Shown here one piece after another: positions 15,347 through 23,728 of a stretch of DNA of 64,000 bases. The notes under the pieces were generated by a model that saw nothing but the letters and a program-made list of their open reading frames with translations, was not told the origin of the DNA and ran no database searches. The position numbers and the translations under genes are program-made. Origin of the DNA: Actinacidiphila alni (GTDB lineage: Bacteria > Actinomycetota > Actinomycetes > Streptomycetales > Streptomycetaceae); NCBI RefSeq assembly GCF_900112845.1, contig NZ_FONG01000023.1:62001-126000 (forward strand). Reading direction: 5' to 3'. Each line of letters begins with the position of its first letter. Position 1 is the first letter of the stretch.

Positions 15347-16141
15347 GTGGTGATTCCCGTCGAATACGCGGTCGCCGTCGACCGGTTCCTGTCGGCCGCC
15401 GATATCGGCGACAATTCGCGCCGGGTGTACCGGATCGCGCTGACGACCTGGGCGTGGCTGCTGGTGGACCGGGAACCCCCGGCGGGTCCCGCACGGCGCA
15501 GTGCCGCCCCGCCCGTCGTCCCGCTGGCCCTGCTGTGCGCTCCCGGGGCCGGGGCCGCCGTCGCGGCGGCCTTCGCCACGCGCGCCGCCGCCGTCGGCCC
15601 GCGCACCGCCAACCGTGAACTGTCCATCCTGCGCGGCGCGGTGGCCTGGTGGACCGGCGAGGGCTGGCTGGACACCGACCCCACCACGGGGCTGCGCCCG
15701 CGGCGCGTGCCGGCCTCCGCCGCCCGGCTCGGCGCGGACGAGGTCCGCGCGGTCCTCGCCCTGGACGCGCCGCTGCGGGACAAGGTCTTCTGGCACCTGG
15801 TGCACGAGAGCGGCGCGTCCGTCGAGCGGCTGCTCGCGCTCGACACCGACCGCCTCGACCTGCCCCGCCGCCGGTCCCGGTCCGCCGGCGCCGATGCGCC
15901 GTCCGTGCGGTGGCGCGGCGGCACCGCGGGGCTGCTGCCGATGCTGGTCGTCGGCCGGGCCGCGGGCCCGCTGTTCCTGACCGACCGCCGCGCACCGGCC
16001 GGCACACCGGCGGCGGACCGCTGCCCGTACACCGGCCGGGCCCGGCTCTCCTACCGCCGGGCCGCCGAGATCTTCACCGCCGCCACCCGCCCGCTGGACC
16101 CCGCGGGCCGCGGCTGGACACTTCGGCAACTCCAGGGCTGA
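15347..16141 (+). CDS. degenerate tyrosine-recombinase-like protein
   Basis: The 264-residue product has an N-terminal SAM-like core-binding domain (VDRFLSAADIGDNSRRVYRIALTTW, RTANRELSILRGAVAWW) and the start of a catalytic domain (FWHLVHESGASVERLLALDTDRLDL, LSYRRAAEIFTAATRPL). The first catalytic arginine, usually in TGLR, is replaced (SGAS), and the frame stops at WTLRQLQG, where working enzymes continue with the HxxR box and the tyrosine. It is therefore unlikely to recombine DNA; similar short proteins occur in other streptomycetes and may have kept a DNA-binding role. Start is either GTG at 15347 or 15350. The nearby repeats may be its binding sites. Confidence 0.65.
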   Translation: MVIPVEYAVAVDRFLSAADIGDNSRRVYRIALTTWAWLLVDREPPAGPARRSAAPPVVPLALLCAPGAGAAVAAAFATRAAAVGPRTANRELSILRGAVAWWTGEGWLDTDPTTGLRPRRVPASAARLGADEVRAVLALDAPLRDKVFWHLVHESGASVERLLALDTDRLDLPRRRSRSAGADAPSVRWRGGTAGLLPMLVVGRAAGPLFLTDRRAPAGTPAADRCPYTGRARLSYRRAAEIFTAATRPLDPAGRGWTLRQLQG

Positions 16142-16225
16142 CGGGTGCCCGGACGGAGCCGACCTGCGCGCGCTGCGCCGACGCCCCCCGGCCGCACCGC
16201 CGTACGGTTTCCGCGGAAGGCGCCC

Positions 16226-16237
16226 TAATACGTATTA
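16226..16237. promoter_or_regulatory. AT-rich palindrome before the PL8 gene
   Basis: TAATACGTATTA, a perfect 12-bp palindrome, is one of the most AT-rich words in the window and lies just before a TTGACT (16242-16247) that could be a -35 box with CACGAT (16265-16270) after 17 bp. A repressor operator for the PL8/GH105 operon is likely; the protein that binds is not identified. Confidence 0.5.
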
Positions 16238-16347
16238 TCTCTTGACTTCCGTCACACACGGAGCCACGATCCCTCACGCCGCCGGATACGCCCGACCTGG
16301 CCCAGCGCCCGGCCGCGCTCCCCCTTCCCTACCGTGAGGGCTCCTTC

Positions 16348-18759
16348 ATGTCCGCTGACTCCGCTGCCTCCGCCGACCGCACGCCCCGTGGCATCACCCG
16401 CCGTTCGACCCTGGTGGCGGGCGCGATGCTGGCCCCGGCGTGGTTCCTCGGCTCGGCCGCCGGCTCCCCGGGCCGCGCCGCCGCGGCGACGGCATCCGAC
16501 TACGCCACGGTCCGCGACCAGTGGCGCGGCACGCTGATCGGCGCGTACGACACCTCCGACCAGGTGATCGCCCGCTACGCCCAGGCGTCCGCCGACACCG
16601 CGCACGGCCTGTGGTCGACGCTGAACACCGCCAACTCCCGGACCTACCTGTGGCAGGACCTGGACAGCAGCACCGTCTCCGCCGTCCAGCGCGACGTCGT
16701 CGGACGACTGCGGCAACTCGCCCTCGCCTACGCCTCGCCCGGCTCGTCGCTGTCCGGCAGCACAGCCCTGCTGGCCGACCTCAGGTCCGCGCTCGACTGG
16801 TTCCTCGCCCACAAGTACGGGGTCGGCGCGAGCTACGACAACTGGTGGGACTTCCAGATCGGCATCCCGCTCGCGCTCAACGACATCTGCGTCGCGCTGT
16901 ACGACAAGCTGACGGCCGCCGAGATCGCCACCGCCATGGCCGCGATCGCCCGCTACCTGCCCGATCCGAGCCGGGTGGGCGGCGGGACCGCCACCGGCGC
17001 CAACCTCAACTGGACCTGCGCCATCACCACCGTCCGCGGCGCGCTCAGCGAGGACGGCGCCGTGATCGACAACGCGATGACCGCGATCGCCAAGCTCTTC
17101 CCGTACAGCACCAGCGGCGACGGCTTCTACCCCGACGGCGGCTTCATCCAGCACGGCGTCTTCGCGTACAACGGGTCCTACGGCGTCTCGCTGCTGCAGT
17201 ACCTGACGTATCTGCTGGTCGCCGTCCAGGGCACGCCGTGGGCCGCCACCGCCGACCAGGTGGAGCGCGTGCACACCTGGACGCAGACCAACTACCGGCC
17301 GTGGATCTACCGCGGCGCCTTCATGGACATGGTGCGCGGGCGCGCACTTTCCCGCTTCTACGAGAACGACCACCGCATCGGCCGGCTGACCACCGCGACC
17401 CTGCTCCAGCTCGCCCGGGTCTTCCCGGCGGCCCAGGCGCTGACCCTGCGCTCGCAGGCCAAGGGCTGGATCGCCGCGGACACCTACCAGGACTTCTTCA
17501 CCTACGACTCGGTGCCGCTGGAACAGGTGCGGATCTCCTCCATCGCGCTCGGCCGGGCCGTCGTCGCCGACAGCGCGATCCCCACCGCCGCCGAGTCCAC
17601 CGCCTCCGTCGTCGCGACCTCGATGGCGCGCGTCGTGCACCGGCGGCCGGCCTTCGCCTTCGCCATCGCCATGGACGGCACGCACATCAAGCCGTACGAG
17701 AGCGCCAACAAGGAGAATCTCCAGGGCTGGTACACCGGAGAGGGCGCCACCTACCTCTACCTGCCGACCCAGCCCGGGCACTGGGTCAACGAATACTGGC
17801 CCACCGCGAACAAATACCGGCTGCCCGGCGTCACCCTCGACACCAAGACCCTGGCGCTCGGCGCCAACCGCGGCTCCGCCAACACCTGGACCGGCGGCGC
17901 CCTGCTCGACGGCAATGTCGCCGCCGGCATGGGTCTCGCCTTCAACGTCCAGACGCTCACCGGCCGCAAGTCGTGGTTCTGCATCGAGGACGTGGTGATC
18001 TGCCTCGGCGCCGGGATCAGCAGCACCGACGGCCACACCGTCGAATCGGTCATCGAGAACCGCAACATCGGGCCGAACGGACGCGCCAACATCCACGCCG
18101 ACGGCTCCGTGGTCCTGGCCACCCCGAGCAGCACCCCGACCGTCCTCCAGCCGCGCTGGGTCTTCGTGGACAACCTCGGCGGCTATGTCTTCCCGGTCGG
18201 CGGCCACGTCACGATGGTCCGCGAGGACCGCACCGGCAAATGGACCGACATGGACCACCGCGGCGTGTACGACGACACCGCCGCGTATACCCGCCGCTTC
18301 ATCACCATGTGGGTGGACCACGGCGTCAGCCCCACCGCCGGCAGCTACCGCTACTACCAGCTGCCCGCCGCGACCTCCGCCCAGACCGAGGCGTTCGCCG
18401 CCGCCAACGACGTCACCGTCGCCGCGAACACCGCCCAGGTGCAGGCCGTACGCCGCGCCGACTCCGGTGTCGCCATGGCCAACGTCTGGCAGGCCGGCGC
18501 GCCCAAGGCCGCCGGGATCCAGGTGGACAGGACCGCCTCCGTCGTCACCGCGCGCAAGGACGGCAGGCTCAGTGTCGCCGTCAGCGACCCGACCCGGCAG
18601 CTCACCGGGACCGTCACCGTGACCGTGGACGGCGCCGTGTCGGCCGTGACCTCCACCGACCCCGGCGTCACCGTCCTGGCGACCTCGCCGAACGTCAAGC
18701 TCGCGGTGGCCGTCGGGGGAGCGGCGGGCAGGACCTTCGTCGCGCGGTTCACCGTATAG
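16348..18759 (+). CDS. secreted polysaccharide lyase family 8
   Basis: The 803-residue product is a PL8 lyase (hyaluronate, chondroitin or xanthan lyase type), cutting uronic-acid glycosidic bonds by beta-elimination outside the cell. A twin-arginine signal is clear: ITRRSTLVAGAMLAPAWFLG followed by an AAAATA cleavage region near residue 50. The alpha/alpha-toroid contains the catalytic set: Asn165 in DNWWDFQIG, His269 in FIQHGVFAYNG and Tyr278 in GSYG, plus RGR near 330. Beta-sandwich domains fill residues 400-803. GAGGG precedes the ATG. It is followed after 46 bp by the GH105 gene, which would process the unsaturated oligosaccharides. The exact polymer is not told by sequence. Confidence 0.95.
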   Translation: MSADSAASADRTPRGITRRSTLVAGAMLAPAWFLGSAAGSPGRAAAATASDYATVRDQWRGTLIGAYDTSDQVIARYAQASADTAHGLWSTLNTANSRTYLWQDLDSSTVSAVQRDVVGRLRQLALAYASPGSSLSGSTALLADLRSALDWFLAHKYGVGASYDNWWDFQIGIPLALNDICVALYDKLTAAEIATAMAAIARYLPDPSRVGGGTATGANLNWTCAITTVRGALSEDGAVIDNAMTAIAKLFPYSTSGDGFYPDGGFIQHGVFAYNGSYGVSLLQYLTYLLVAVQGTPWAATADQVERVHTWTQTNYRPWIYRGAFMDMVRGRALSRFYENDHRIGRLTTATLLQLARVFPAAQALTLRSQAKGWIAADTYQDFFTYDSVPLEQVRISSIALGRAVVADSAIPTAAESTASVVATSMARVVHRRPAFAFAIAMDGTHIKPYESANKENLQGWYTGEGATYLYLPTQPGHWVNEYWPTANKYRLPGVTLDTKTLALGANRGSANTWTGGALLDGNVAAGMGLAFNVQTLTGRKSWFCIEDVVICLGAGISSTDGHTVESVIENRNIGPNGRANIHADGSVVLATPSSTPTVLQPRWVFVDNLGGYVFPVGGHVTMVREDRTGKWTDMDHRGVYDDTAAYTRRFITMWVDHGVSPTAGSYRYYQLPAATSAQTEAFAAANDVTVAANTAQVQAVRRADSGVAMANVWQAGAPKAAGIQVDRTASVVTARKDGRLSVAVSDPTRQLTGTVTVTVDGAVSAVTSTDPGVTVLATSPNVKLAVAVGGAAGRTFVARFTV

Positions 18760-18805
18760 CCCGCACCATCCGCAGACGTCCGGTTCACCGAACACAGGAG
18801 GCTCC

Positions 18806-20380
18806 ATGCGCACCAGAGCAGCGGCGGCGGTCCTCGCCTTACTCGCGGCGAGCTTCGCCGTGGCGGTCGGCCCCGCGGGACCGGCGCACGCGGCGGCGGC
18901 CGGCCCGTCGGCGGCGACCGTCTACGAGGCGGAGAACGCGACGATCTTCCACGGCACCGTGGACACCGACCACCTGGGCTACACCGGCACCGGCTTCGTC
19001 AACACCGCCAACGAGGCGGGCGCCTATGTCGAGTTCGCCGTCGACGCGCCGGCCGCGGGCGCCGCCACCCTCGCCCTGCGCTACTCCAACGGCACGGCCG
19101 CGACCCGCCCGTCCGGCGTCGGCGTCAACGGCACCACGGTCTCCACCCCGGCCTTCGCGCCGACCACCGACTGGAACACCTGGGCCGTCTCACGGATCCC
19201 GGTGACGCTCAAAGCGGGTGGCAATCTCGTCCGGGTCACCGCCACCACCGCGGGCGGCCTGCCCGACCTCGACTCGCTCACCGTCGCCGACACCCTGAAC
19301 ACCCAGTGGTCCGACGCGCTGGTCGACTCCACCATGCAGCGCTACACGCCCGCCACGGTCGGCGGCTGGAGCTACCCCGTCGCGCTCTACATGATGGGGC
19401 AGTACCAACTCGCCCAGCACACCGCCGATCCCGCCCGCCGGGCCGCCCTGATCGCGTACGTCAGGGCCTGGGCCGACCGCTTCGTGGACGCGAACGGCCA
19501 CATCGCCAACAGCTTCACCAGCCTGGACAGCATGATGCCCGGCCAGGTGATGATCGCCCTCTACCGCGAGACCGGACAGACCAAGTACGGCCTGGCCGCC
19601 AAGCAGATCCACGACCGGCTGCTGCCCGGCGCCGGCTACCCGACCACCGCGGACGGCGGCTTCTGGCACGCTACCGGCGCCGACCGCGCCAATCAGCTCT
19701 GGGCCGACGGCACCTTCATGGCCGACCCCTTCATGGCGCAGTACGGCAAGTACATCGGCGACAGCGACCGGTCGTTCGACATCGCGACCAAGCAGCTCGT
19801 CGTCTACGCGAGCCACCTTCAGCAGCCCAACGGCCTGCTGAAGCACGCCTATGACGCGTCCAAGGCCGCGTCCTGGGCGGACCCAGTGACCGGACTCGCA
19901 CCCGAGACCTGGTGCCGCGCCGTCGGCTGGTACGGCGTCGCCGCCACCGAGATCCTCGACCTCATCCCCGCCGACCACCCGCGCCGGGCCCAGCTGATCT
20001 CCATCGTCCGCAATCTGGTGCAGGGCATGGCCGCCTACCAGGACCCGGCCACCGGCCGCTGGTTCCAGGTCGTCGACAAGGGCGGCAACGCCGACAACTG
20101 GACCGAGACGTCGTGCTCCGCGATGTTCACCCAGACCATCGACACCGCCGTCAGGCGCGGCTGGGTCGCGCGCGACACCTACCAGCCCGTCGTGGACGCC
20201 GGAAAGCGCGGCGAGCTGGCCCGCATCTCCCTGCACACCGACGGCCTGACCTACCTCACCGGCATCTCCGTCGGCACGAACGTCGCGGACTACGCCTACT
20301 ACGTCGGCCGCCCCCAGGCCACCAACGACTTCCACGGCCTCGGGGTCTTCCTCTTCTTCTACGAGGAGGTCTACCACTGA
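18806..20380 (+). CDS. secreted CBM35-GH105/GH88 unsaturated uronyl hydrolase
   Basis: The 524-residue product has a Sec signal (cleaved near AHAAAA, residue 30), a CBM35-like carbohydrate-binding module at about 36-155 (YEAENATIFHG, TGTGFVNTANEAGAYVEF, LPDLDSLTV) and a GH88/GH105-type alpha/alpha barrel at 165-524. Asp307 in FMADPFMAQYG is the expected catalytic acid, with supporting WADGTF and WCRAVGWYG motifs. Such enzymes remove the 4,5-unsaturated uronic acid left by lyases, matching the PL8 gene directly upstream. AGGAGG lies 6 nt before the ATG. A secreted member with a CBM is less common than cytosolic ones. Confidence 0.92.
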   Translation: MRTRAAAAVLALLAASFAVAVGPAGPAHAAAAGPSAATVYEAENATIFHGTVDTDHLGYTGTGFVNTANEAGAYVEFAVDAPAAGAATLALRYSNGTAATRPSGVGVNGTTVSTPAFAPTTDWNTWAVSRIPVTLKAGGNLVRVTATTAGGLPDLDSLTVADTLNTQWSDALVDSTMQRYTPATVGGWSYPVALYMMGQYQLAQHTADPARRAALIAYVRAWADRFVDANGHIANSFTSLDSMMPGQVMIALYRETGQTKYGLAAKQIHDRLLPGAGYPTTADGGFWHATGADRANQLWADGTFMADPFMAQYGKYIGDSDRSFDIATKQLVVYASHLQQPNGLLKHAYDASKAASWADPVTGLAPETWCRAVGWYGVAATEILDLIPADHPRRAQLISIVRNLVQGMAAYQDPATGRWFQVVDKGGNADNWTETSCSAMFTQTIDTAVRRGWVARDTYQPVVDAGKRGELARISLHTDGLTYLTGISVGTNVADYAYYVGRPQATNDFHGLGVFLFFYEEVYH

Positions 20381-20423
20381 CGCGTCGAGGCGGAGGCGTA
20401 CCGCCGACGCCGCGGAGGGCGGA

Positions 20424-23400
20424 TCAGTCGGCGCGGGCGATCTGTTCCGCCGCGTAGTCGCACAGCGCCGAGCGGTGCGGGCGACCGGTCTTGGCGAGGA
20501 GATTGGCCACGTGCTTCTCGACCGTGCGCGGTGAGATGTACAGCCGCTCGGCGATCTCCTGATTGCCCAGGTGCGGTGCGAGCAGCAGGAACACCTCGTA
20601 CTCGCGGGCGGTGAGTCCCTGCCGGCGCAGGTCGGCGGGGACCCCCGGCGTGCCGCGGCGGCGCTGGCGGACGGTGGCGCCCGCCCGGCGCAGCAGATCA
20701 CGGCAGCTGTTGGCGACGGCCGGCACGCCCGCGTCGTGGAAATACTCCTCGGCGTCGCGCAGCCAGCCCACCGGGTCGCCCCAGCCGCCCTCCAGGGCCG
20801 CGGGCGCCACGAGGCGCTGGCCGAGACGGCGCGCCATCAGGAAGGGCTCGCCCGCCTCCTGCGCCTGCGCCACCGCGGCCGCCGCCTGCTCGCCGCGCCC
20901 GGCCCTGCCCTCGTGCACCGCGAACGCGAGGCGTTCGAACTGCCGGTTCCACGGCAGGGCCGCGGCCGGCTCGGCGACGGTCGCCGCGTGCTCCTCCGCG
21001 TCGGCCTGCCCGGTCAGCGCGCGCAGCAGCGGGCGCAGCCCGTAGCGGCCGTTGAGATAGTGGACGGACGGATTGCCCTGCTCCCAGGCGAACGCCTCGT
21101 CGAGTTCGCGCAGCGCCTGGTCGTGGTCCTCCTCCAACAGGGCGCAGATCGCGCGGCTGCCGAACGCCTGCGGGGACTGGAGCGACTGCTCACCGCCCCA
21201 GCGGCGGAATTCGGCCAGCTCCCGCTCCATCTGCCGGCGCCGCCCCTGATGGGCGGCCAGCGCCACCCGGGTGAGCAGCACGAACTGATGATTGTCGGCG
21301 TCCCTGAGCCGGGCGGTGCCCTCCGCGCAGCGGTCCGCCAGCTCCCGGGCCCCGGCGTAGTCGCCGCGCAGCACCTGCTGCATGGCCATCGCCGCCTCCG
21401 CCCGGTACATCAGGGCGAGCGCGCCGTGCCCGAGGGCCGCGCGGTGCGCCCGCTCCAGCCGGGTGGACGAGCCGGTGCACATGAAGTCGTTGACGCCGAG
21501 CCACATCAGGGTGTCGAGCTGCCACGCCGTCAGCCGGTGCTCATTGGCGAGCACCAGGCACTTCTCCAGATACGAGTCGGCCTGCTCGAAGCCGTGCCTG
21601 CGGGCGAGCACGGCCAGCAACTGCCATGCCTGGCAGGCGATTTCCGGCAGCCCGGCGCGCTCCGCACCAGCCGCCGCCTGTTCGGCCAGCCGCTCCGCCT
21701 CAAGGGTGCGGTCACCGTCGTGTTCGAGCGTTCCCGACAGCACAAGATGCGCCTCGACCATCTTCACCGCGGGCCCCAGCGCGGCCCGGACCGACGGGCC
21801 GTCGCCGTCCGGCACCAGCCGCAGCAACTGCCGGACCTGGCGCACCCGCGCCGCGGCGTCCTCGTACCGTCCTGCCGTCACCGCCGCCCAGGCGATACGG
21901 GCCTGGAGGCCGGCCGCGCGGCCCGCGTCCAGGGCGCCGGGACCGGCCTCCGGCAACTCGTCGGCCAGCGCGCACGCCCGGTCCAACTGGCCGTTCTCCG
22001 CGAGGGTGAACACCAACTGCTCGACCAGCGGCGAGCGCTGCGCGGCCTGGTCCGCGCCCGGCAGCAGATCCAGCGCCCGCTCCAGCAGCGACACCGCGGA
22101 GTCGACGGCGCCGTCGTCGAGCGCGGAGCGGCCGGCGTCGGCGAAGCGCAGCGCCGCCGCCCGGCCGTCCCCGGCGGTCTCCCGCAGCGCGGCCACCAGC
22201 ACGCACCACTCGCCGGGCAGGCCCGGATGCGCCCGCTCGATGGCGTCGGCGCCCCGGGCGGCGATCGCGGCCCGCTCGGCCGGCACCAGGGCGGCGACCA
22301 GGGCCTCCGCGGTCAGCGTGTGCCGGAATTCGTACCAGTCGCCCATCGGATGGCTGGGCGAGATCAAATGGGCGTCCATACCGGCCCGCAGATGGACCAG
22401 CAGGTCACGGTCGGGCAGTCCGGTCACCGCCTGAAGCACGGCCAGCGAGAACCGCCGGCCCAGCACGGCGGCGCTGTTGAGCAGCGCCCGCCCGTCCGGG
22501 CTGAGCCGGGCCGAGCGCTGCGAGACGCTGTGCACCACCGTGCGGGGGACATCGATGTCCAGGTCACCGCTGACGTGCCAGTCACCGGCGGGACCGCGGC
22601 GCAGCGCATCGGCGGTGATCATTGCGCTGAGCAGTTCCTCGACGACGAACGGATTGCCGTCCGCGTCCCTGGCCAGCCGGTCGACGACCTCCTGCGGCAG
22701 CCGTGCCGCGGCGGTGTCGTCGTGCGGCGGCGGCCCGGTGGCCGCGAGCGCCGCCTCGGCCATCACCCGGACCTCCTCGCCGGTCAGCGGGCGGGGCTCG
22801 CTGAGGACGGCCGCCCGGCGCTGGGCGACCTGCCGGGCCAGTTGCTCGGCCGGCCCGGACTCGGGGCGCAACGTGGCCAGCAGCACGATCGGCTGCCCCT
22901 GGATGTTGTCGCAGAGGTACTCGATCAGGGCGAGCGTCTCGGTGTCGGCGTCGTGCAGATCCTCCAGGACCAGCAGACAGCCCGGATGCCGGTGCTGCGT
23001 CAGATCACGTCCGATGGTGCCCAGCAGCCGCAGCATCGCCTCGGCCGTCTCCACCGGCGAGGCCGGCGCGCCCGCGTGCTCCGCGGTCCGCCACTCGGGC
23101 AGCAGACCGCCCAACGCCGAACGGTACGGGGCGAGTTCGGCATCCTCGGGCAGGCCGCCGAGCCGGACGAAGGACAGCAGCGCCTCGGCGACCGGCCGGA
23201 ACGGGGTGGCGGCGCCGCCGGTGGCGCCGGATCTGCCGCGCAGCACCGCGAGGCCGCGGGTGAACGCGCGGAACGCGCACTCCGCGGCCAGCCGCGACTT
23301 GCCGATGCCGGCCTCGCCGAGCAGGAACACCGCACGGCCGTCCCCGTCACGAGCGGCGGCGAGACCCTCGTCGAGCACGGCGAGTTCGGCACCCCGCCCG

Positions 23401-23429
23401 ATCACCGTTGGTGATGTGATGAGCACCAA
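20424..23429 (-). CDS. LuxR-family ATPase regulator (LAL type)
   Basis: The 1001-residue product is a large ATP-binding LuxR regulator. Walker A is FLLGEAGIGKSRLAAEC near residue 36 and Walker B LLVLEDLHDAD near 150. A long alpha-helical TPR-like middle follows. The C-terminal HTH (about 935-995) reads LTAREYEVFLLLAPHL, NQEIAERLYISPRTVEKHVANLL. The HTH tail VEKHVANLLAKT resembles that of the smaller LuxR gene at 26993. It starts 49 bp after the Cys-less precursor gene on the same strand, so it may be cotranscribed with that lanthipeptide pair and control it. The GTG start has no clear ribosome site. Confidence 0.92.
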   Translation of the reverse strand: MVLITSPTVIGRGAELAVLDEGLAAARDGDGRAVFLLGEAGIGKSRLAAECAFRAFTRGLAVLRGRSGATGGAATPFRPVAEALLSFVRLGGLPEDAELAPYRSALGGLLPEWRTAEHAGAPASPVETAEAMLRLLGTIGRDLTQHRHPGCLLVLEDLHDADTETLALIEYLCDNIQGQPIVLLATLRPESGPAEQLARQVAQRRAAVLSEPRPLTGEEVRVMAEAALAATGPPPHDDTAAARLPQEVVDRLARDADGNPFVVEELLSAMITADALRRGPAGDWHVSGDLDIDVPRTVVHSVSQRSARLSPDGRALLNSAAVLGRRFSLAVLQAVTGLPDRDLLVHLRAGMDAHLISPSHPMGDWYEFRHTLTAEALVAALVPAERAAIAARGADAIERAHPGLPGEWCVLVAALRETAGDGRAAALRFADAGRSALDDGAVDSAVSLLERALDLLPGADQAAQRSPLVEQLVFTLAENGQLDRACALADELPEAGPGALDAGRAAGLQARIAWAAVTAGRYEDAAARVRQVRQLLRLVPDGDGPSVRAALGPAVKMVEAHLVLSGTLEHDGDRTLEAERLAEQAAAGAERAGLPEIACQAWQLLAVLARRHGFEQADSYLEKCLVLANEHRLTAWQLDTLMWLGVNDFMCTGSSTRLERAHRAALGHGALALMYRAEAAMAMQQVLRGDYAGARELADRCAEGTARLRDADNHQFVLLTRVALAAHQGRRRQMERELAEFRRWGGEQSLQSPQAFGSRAICALLEEDHDQALRELDEAFAWEQGNPSVHYLNGRYGLRPLLRALTGQADAEEHAATVAEPAAALPWNRQFERLAFAVHEGRAGRGEQAAAAVAQAQEAGEPFLMARRLGQRLVAPAALEGGWGDPVGWLRDAEEYFHDAGVPAVANSCRDLLRRAGATVRQRRRGTPGVPADLRRQGLTAREYEVFLLLAPHLGNQEIAERLYISPRTVEKHVANLLAKTGRPHRSALCDYAAEQIARAD

Positions 23430-23478
23430 CGGAGGGTATCCCCGGTACCGGTGATCTGCCCAGGGGCGGGGTGACCCG

Positions 23479-23691
23479 TCAGTAGCCGCCCGTGTCGCCC
23501 CACGAGGTGAGGGTCAGGGAGTAGGTCGGAAAGCCGGGGTCCTCGTCGGTCGTGGCCAGCCCGGACAGCAACCGGGCGCGGCGGCCGACGACGGCGCCGC
23601 TGCCCAGGCGGATGCTCCCCGCCGGGTGGGCGGCGGTCGCGGTGCGGGCGACCGGGTTCTTCCAGGCGTTGACGAGGGCGTTGTCGCTCAT
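23479..23691 (-). CDS. mersacidin/lichenicidin-type precursor without cysteine
   Basis: The 70-residue product has a leader like that of class II mersacidin-family precursors: MSDNALVNAWKNPVARTATA, with the conserved AWK-P pattern. The second half has many Ser/Thr (SGLATTDEDPG, TYSLTLTSWGDTGG) but no cysteine at all, so lanthionine rings cannot form. It is encoded 37 bp after a LanM gene and on the same strand. AAGGAG lies 11 nt before the ATG. Its modified product would be a linear peptide with Dha/Dhb if LanM dehydrates it. Leader cleavage site is not clear; no GG is present before the last residues. Confidence 0.75.
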   Translation of the reverse strand: MSDNALVNAWKNPVARTATAAHPAGSIRLGSGAVVGRRARLLSGLATTDEDPGFPTYSLTLTSWGDTGGY

Positions 23692-23728
23692 CGGACGGTC
23701 TCTCCTTCGAAGGGCGGGGACAGCGAGG

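Noticed and set aside
12613..16032. One continuous open frame of more than 1100 codons on the minus strand
   Set aside because: It joins the real CDF gene to meaningless Arg/Ala/Gly-rich text antisense to the integrase-like gene and in a shifted frame across the MFS gene. High GC removes stop codons; only the part from 13821 down has family similarity.
20571..23414. Plus-strand frame of about 940 codons opposite the LuxR gene
   Set aside because: Antisense shadow of the LAL regulator; no motif, no ribosome site, biased composition.
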